Of a DNA stretch of 64,000 bases, positions 60,025 to 64,000 are shown piece after piece (the stretch's first letter is position 1; every line of letters begins with the position of its first letter). The position numbers and the translations under genes were made by a program. Source of the stretch: Limosilactobacillus pulli. GTDB taxonomy: Bacteria > Bacillota > Bacilli > Lactobacillales > Lactobacillaceae. The notes under the pieces were generated by a model. That model did not search any database. It was not told the DNA's origin and was given only the letters and a program-made list of their open reading frames with translations. The stretch is from NCBI RefSeq assembly GCF_947381555.1, contig NZ_CANCWQ010000005.1, forward strand, positions 1 through 64,000, written 5' to 3'.

Positions 60025-60564
60025 CTATTTTTTGGTTGAGCCAAAGCCGCCTGCCCGATCATTTTTAGGCATTGACTCATCGTCAGCCGTTAAGTATGGC
60101 ATAAAGATCCCTTGAGCAATCCGCTCGCCTTTTTTAACGTGGTAGTCAAACAAGCCATAATTAATCAGCTGTACAAAGATCTCGCCTTCATTGGCTGGAT
60201 TGTCATAATAGTCGGCGTCAATGATGCCAACGCCATTGGGCAGAATCAAGCGCCGTTTCAACGGACCGCTGGAACGATTAAAGAGCATCAGTACTTCATC
60301 TGGCTGCATGTAGGCCTTGATTCCAGTAGGCACTAAAACCGGTTTGAGTGCCTGATCACCGGCCGCCAGCTCATCTTCTCTCAGCTCGGCAGCATGTTTG
60401 ATAGCATGCAGCGCTTTAAAAAGGCCCTGTTTCCAGATTGAAGGTACCACAAAATCAGCAGCGGCCTCAAAGTCATAACCAGCTGCCTGCTTAGTTTGCC
60501 GCTGCGGCAGGTTTAGGTCGGCATCAGCATACTTGGCAACAATCTCAAATCCTCTTTTTTTCAT
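60025..60564 (-). CDS. dut: dUTP diphosphatase
   Basis: Trimeric dUTPase (179 aa). Motif 1 AAGYDFEAAA, motif 2 RSSGPLKR, motif 3 GVGIIDADYYDN, motif 4 KKGERIAQGIF and motif 5 RAGGFGST are in order. An insert of about 45 residues between motifs 1 and 2 makes it longer than the roughly 150 aa norm, as in other lactobacilli. Upstream of radA. Confidence 0.95.
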   Translation of the reverse strand: MKKRGFEIVAKYADADLNLPQRQTKQAAGYDFEAAADFVVPSIWKQGLFKALHAIKHAAELREDELAAGDQALKPVLVPTGIKAYMQPDEVLMLFNRSSGPLKRRLILPNGVGIIDADYYDNPANEGEIFVQLINYGLFDYHVKKGERIAQGIFMPYLTADDESMPKNDRAGGFGSTKK

Positions 60565-60726
60565 TTCTTCACCTCTAGAAATTTTACGTTCAGTTTTTAT
60601 ATTTTAATCGTAATTTATCTTTAAACTAGTCCAGCATTTAATTGTAGCATGTTAATCCTTGACAATCATTTCAGAAACACGGAAAATCAAGGAGGATTAA
60701 ATTTATTAATGATGGAGGGGACAAAA

Positions 60727-61026
60727 ATGCAATTTGTAACGGAACCGCATCGCATCAGTGCTATCGATGACAATGGTAAATGGATCGGCGATATCAGCTT
60801 TCCACCAGTTGCCGGCTATCCGAACCTCGTCGTGGCAGAGCGTGTTTTTGTCGCTCCAGAAGGTCGTGGCCACGGGCTGGCAGCCGAGCTTACCAAGCGT
60901 TTTGTCGACTACGCCCATGAGCATCATCTAACGGTTAAACTGATGTGTCCATATGTCAAAGCGGCATTCCGTGATCATCCGGAATACCAGGATCTGCTAT
61001 TGCCGGATGATCGCTTTAATCAATAA
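60727..61026 (+). CDS. GNAT-family N-acetyltransferase (YjdJ-like)
   Basis: Short GNAT-like protein (99 aa) with the acetyl-CoA loop VFVAPEGRGHGLAAEL and a final CPYVKAAFRDHPEY segment. Family COG2388; target unknown. ATG at 60727 lies 6 nt after GGAGGGG; upstream in-frame ATGs overlap that site. 13 bp before rpiA, same operon. Confidence 0.85.
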   Translation: MQFVTEPHRISAIDDNGKWIGDISFPPVAGYPNLVVAERVFVAPEGRGHGLAAELTKRFVDYAHEHHLTVKLMCPYVKAAFRDHPEYQDLLLPDDRFNQ

Positions 61027-61039
61027 AGGAGCGTTCTAT

Positions 61040-61720
61040 ATGGACCAAAATGAATTGAAATCACTGGTTGGACGTGCTGCCGTTAAGTACATCAAAGACG
61101 GCATGATCGTTGGCCTTGGTACTGGATCGACTGTTCGCTACATGGTTGACGCGTTGGGCGAACGCGTTAAAAACGAAGGCTTGAACATTGTCGGCGTTAC
61201 TACTTCCAACCGCACGACCAAGCAAGCACAAAGTCTTGGCATTACGATCAAAGACATTGATGAGGTCGATCACATCGATTTGACAATTGACGGTGCCGAC
61301 GAAATCAGTGACGATTTCCAAGGCATCAAGGGCGGTGGCGGTGCCCTGCTTTGGGAAAAGATCGTTGCCGATATTTCTGATCATTACATGTGGATCGTCG
61401 ATGAAAGCAAGATGGTTCACCAACTGGGGGCCTTCCCGCTGCCAGTTGAGGTTATTCCATTTGGTGCCCAGCACGTTTTTGACAAGCTGGCTGCCAAGGG
61501 TTATCAGCCAACCTGGCGCATGGATGGCGATCAGCGCTACCGAACCGATGAAAACGACTATATCATCGATCTGCACTTGCAAAAGATTGATGACCCTAAA
61601 GCCATGGCGGAAGAATTGATTCACATGGTTGGGGTCATTGAGCACGGTCTGTTCTTAAACCGAGTTAATGACGTAATCGTTGGTCGGCAAAACGGACCAG
61701 AGATTCTGCACGCGCGTTAG
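61040..61720 (+). CDS. rpiA: ribose-5-phosphate isomerase A
   Basis: Interconverts ribose-5-P and ribulose-5-P (226 aa), part of pentose metabolism that feeds heterofermentation. IVGLGTGSTVRYMV, LTIDGADEI (catalytic Asp), KGGGGALLWEKI and DESKMV are visible. ATG at 61040 follows AAAGGAG; the longer frame overlaps the GNAT gene. Confidence 0.97.
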   Translation: MDQNELKSLVGRAAVKYIKDGMIVGLGTGSTVRYMVDALGERVKNEGLNIVGVTTSNRTTKQAQSLGITIKDIDEVDHIDLTIDGADEISDDFQGIKGGGGALLWEKIVADISDHYMWIVDESKMVHQLGAFPLPVEVIPFGAQHVFDKLAAKGYQPTWRMDGDQRYRTDENDYIIDLHLQKIDDPKAMAEELIHMVGVIEHGLFLNRVNDVIVGRQNGPEILHAR

Positions 61721-61727
61721 TCACCTT

Positions 61728-61767
61728 AAAAGGCTCAATCAGGCAATTGTCTGATTGGGTCTTTTTT
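61728..61767 (+). terminator. terminator after rpiA
   Basis: GGCTCAATCAG pairs with CTGATTGGGTC, followed by TTTTTT. Confidence 0.9.
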
Positions 61768-61835
61768 GATCAGTTTTTTGGCGCGAATCAGACATTCGAT
61801 TATAATAAAATCAATATTATAAAGGAGTGATTTTT

Positions 61836-63173
61836 TTGAGTTTTGTCATTAACGCCGATCAATTAAAAGATTTTAAGCAAGACTATGCCAATCGTCATGA
61901 TGCCCGTATTCTGGAGCGTACCGTAGCCAAAAACGGGGTTAAGGCTGCCAGCTTTGACTGGCATTCCATTACGGATAACGATCAGCACTTCTCTATCGAC
62001 CTAGCAACCGGTGACGTTGCCGATCAAAAGCAGTCCGGTCGCTGCTGGCTGTTTGCCGCTTTAAACACGATGCGTCACAACATGCAGAATCGCTTTAATC
62101 TGCCGGATGATTTCGAGTTATCGCAATCTTATGCCTTTTTCTGGGACAAGTTTGAAAAGGCCAACTGGTTTTATGAAAACATCATTCAAACTGCCAATCT
62201 GGATATTGACGATCGCAAGGTAGCCTGGCTTTTAGACGCACCCCAATCTGATGGCGGTCAATGGGATATGCTGTGCGCATTGATTGAAAAATACGGAGTC
62301 GTACCTAAATCAGCTCAGCCCGAAACCTACAATTCAAGCCGCTCCAACGAAATCAATGCCGTTTTGAACAATCAATTGCGCCATGATGCCGTAATTCTGC
62401 GCCAATTGGTCCATGATCAGGCCAGCAAAGCTCAGATCAATGCCACGCGTAAAGAAATGCTCAACACTGTCTACCGCATGCTGGCCTATGCTTTTGGCGA
62501 ACCGGTACAGACCTTTGACTTTGAATATCGAACTAAAAAAGACAAGCAGTTCTATCGCGACAGCAATCTGACACCGGTTGAATTCTTCGATAAGTACGTT
62601 GGCTGGGATCTAAGTGAATACGTCTCCATTATCCAAGCCCCAACTAAGGACAAGGCCTACCACAAGACCTATACGATCGAGATGCTTGGGAACGTGGTTG
62701 GCGGTCGTCAAGTCAAGCACTTAAACCTTTCGATGGCGGAATTAAAAGAGCTGGCCATCAAGCAGCTGCAAAACGGCGAAAGCGTCTGGTTTGGCTCTGA
62801 CGTTGTCAAATATTCTGAGACCAAACTGGGCATCCTGGCGCTCAACACGTATGGCTATGAAGATCTGTTTGATACAAAACTGACCATGAACAAAGCCGAC
62901 ATGCTGGACTATCATCAGTCAATGATGGATCACGCCATGGTCTTGACTGGGGTTGATCTGGTCGATGGCAAGCCAGCCAAATGGAAAGTTGAGAACTCAT
63001 GGGGGCCAAAAGTCGGTGAAAAAGGTTATTTCGTTATGAGTGATGAATGGATGGATCAATACGTCTACCAGATCGTCGTCAATAAAAAATATCTCAGTGA
63101 TGAGCTCAAGGCTGACCAGGCTCAAGAACCAATCGTCCTCAAGCCATGGGATCCAATGGGAACTTTAGCCTAA
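61836..63173 (+). CDS. pepC: aminopeptidase C (bleomycin-hydrolase family)
   Basis: Cytoplasmic cysteine aminopeptidase (C1B, 445 aa) used in peptide utilisation by lactic acid bacteria. Catalytic Cys in KQSGRCWLFAALN (near 70), His in DHAMVLTG and Asn in VENSWGPK. Start TTG at 61836, 8 nt after AAAGGAG; a GTG at 61827 overlaps the site. Confidence 0.96.
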   Translation: MSFVINADQLKDFKQDYANRHDARILERTVAKNGVKAASFDWHSITDNDQHFSIDLATGDVADQKQSGRCWLFAALNTMRHNMQNRFNLPDDFELSQSYAFFWDKFEKANWFYENIIQTANLDIDDRKVAWLLDAPQSDGGQWDMLCALIEKYGVVPKSAQPETYNSSRSNEINAVLNNQLRHDAVILRQLVHDQASKAQINATRKEMLNTVYRMLAYAFGEPVQTFDFEYRTKKDKQFYRDSNLTPVEFFDKYVGWDLSEYVSIIQAPTKDKAYHKTYTIEMLGNVVGGRQVKHLNLSMAELKELAIKQLQNGESVWFGSDVVKYSETKLGILALNTYGYEDLFDTKLTMNKADMLDYHQSMMDHAMVLTGVDLVDGKPAKWKVENSWGPKVGEKGYFVMSDEWMDQYVYQIVVNKKYLSDELKADQAQEPIVLKPWDPMGTLA

Positions 63174-63184
63174 ATATCTGCAAT

Positions 63185-63219
63185 AAAAAACTCATTGTCC
63201 AATCAGACAATGAGTTTTT
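63185..63219. terminator. convergent terminator pepC / hydrolase
   Basis: AAAAACTCATTGTC pairs with GACAATGAGTTTTT, with A and T runs on both sides between convergent genes. Confidence 0.9.
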
Positions 63220-63221
63220 GT

Positions 63222-64000
63222 TTATTTAACGTTGCGATCCAGGAACTCGCGAGCAATGTCATAGATCTGTTGGCTCCAGAAGTCGCGTTCATGAACGGCA
63301 CCATGAACTCGGTAGGCCTCAACGGCAACATGATGTTTCTCCAATTCATGATACATATCTTCCATTTCATGATATGGCACGGTCTGGTCGGCATCCCCAT
63401 GCATCAGCAGAAATGGCGGATATTGCTGATTATCCTTGACTTGATATAATGGACTCATTTCCCGCTTGATGGCTGGCCATTTCGCCGGATCGGTGCCAAA
63501 CAGGCAAAGCTGCATGGCATCAGATCCGGGCACGTTTTTAGAAAACTTGAAGGTATCTTCGACATCGGTTGGAGCAAAGCAGCTGATTACGGCATTAACA
63601 GCATCCGACTGATCAGCGTAGTCAGCTGTCCGATAGCGCGGATCATCTGGCGTTAATGCCACCAAAAGTGCAGCATTGGCACCGGATGAAGTTCCCCAGA
63701 TGCCAACTCGGTCTGGATCGATCTGATATTCAGTCGCATGAGCCCGCAGATAACGAATCGCGGTTTTGACATCCTGCAAAAAAGCTGAGAACGCATGGCC
63801 ATCCAAGGCGCTACGATGCTGAACGGTTGCCACGATATAGCCAGCATGGACGAACTGAACTAATTGAGGAATCTTTTCACCCAAGGTCGGGGTCGTCCAA
63901 GAGCTGCCTTGAACAAAAACCAGCAGTGGTCGTTTTTCCTGTGGCAGATCCTTGTAGCGTTGCGTCCACGGTGCCAGAATCGACATTTTCTGCGCCTCGC
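63222..64000 (-). CDS. alpha/beta hydrolase (esterase/lipase-like), 5' end outside window
   Basis: Serine hydrolase of the BD-FAE/esterase type. Nucleophile elbow GTSSGAN, acid in HGDADQTVPY and His in HGAVHERDF form the triad. The frame is open to the window edge and the visible part starts mid-domain (LLVFVQGSSWT is the first core strand and oxyanion loop), so the ATG at 63986 may be internal and the N-terminus is missing. Substrate unknown. Confidence 0.85.
   Translation of the reverse strand, partial: EAQKMSILAPWTQRYKDLPQEKRPLLVFVQGSSWTTPTLGEKIPQLVQFVHAGYIVATVQHRSALDGHAFSAFLQDVKTAIRYLRAHATEYQIDPDRVGIWGTSSGANAALLVALTPDDPRYRTADYADQSDAVNAVISCFAPTDVEDTFKFSKNVPGSDAMQLCLFGTDPAKWPAIKREMSPLYQVKDNQQYPPFLLMHGDADQTVPYHEMEDMYHELEKHHVAVEAYRVHGAVHERDFWSQQIYDIAREFLDRNVK

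Overview
The window looks like a chromosomal segment of a heterofermentative lactobacillus (Lactobacillaceae; Limosilactobacillus-like is my best guess, at moderate confidence). The basis is gene order: the complete type II fatty-acid cluster with its MarR regulator, a bifunctional AdhE, pyruvate carboxylase, class Ib ribonucleotide reductase, an aminopeptidase C and the cysS-mrnC-rlmB-sigH-rpmG-secE-nusG-rplK-rplA order. No rRNA, tRNA, prophage, insertion sequence or CRISPR array was found. Most genes lie on the minus strand. Many starts are GTG or TTG; several were moved inward from the longest reading frame because a Shine-Dalgarno sequence points to an internal codon.

Layout. 0.1-6.8 kb holds biotin and anaplerosis genes: a CHY zinc-finger protein, birA, bioY behind a BirA-type palindrome, an aspartate aminotransferase and pyruvate carboxylase. 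7-16.8 kb is a 13-gene fab/acc operon running leftward from fabZ1-fabT to fabI, with FabT-like sites at its head. BirA and BioY supply and attach the biotin needed by AccB and Pyc. 17-19.4 kb is tsaB-rimI-tsaD, followed by galE. 20.6-25.3 kb is a polyphosphate operon (a degenerate Ppx/GppA-like protein, ppk, ppx). 25.6-33.4 kb is the replication and repair operon dnaX-ybaB-recR-yaaL-tmk-pstA-holB-yabA-rsmI-thioesterase, with the SRP RNA and tadA upstream. 33.7-37.2 kb is nrdH-nrdE-nrdF on the plus strand.

37.3-43 kb holds brnQ behind a T-box leader, adhE with Rex-like and cre-like sites, and a broken PAP2 gene. 43-49.5 kb is ribosomal and secretion genes (rplL, rplJ with its L10 leader, rplA, rplK, nusG, secE, rpmG) and sigH. 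This block is interrupted by a SteT-like serine/threonine permease and by three tandem 122-bp repeats. 49.7-57.3 kb holds a decayed MFS gene, a nucleotide-pyrophosphatase-like enzyme, rlmB, mrnC, cysS, a PAP2 phosphatase and gltX. 57.4-64 kb holds a PIN-TRAM protein, radA, dut, a GNAT protein, rpiA, pepC and an alpha/beta hydrolase cut by the window edge.

The most interesting signals are not ordinary genes. (1) A 17-codon leader ORF with four consecutive serine codons precedes the serine/threonine permease. It is followed by mutually exclusive hairpins that read like a classical ribosome-mediated attenuator. (2) A plus-strand small-RNA candidate at about 54.9-55.06 kb has three hairpins that each expose a C-rich, anti-Shine-Dalgarno loop. 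(3) Three tandem 122-bp repeats each carry a ribosome-binding site and a 10-codon ORF, downstream of a promoter with a perfect cre match.
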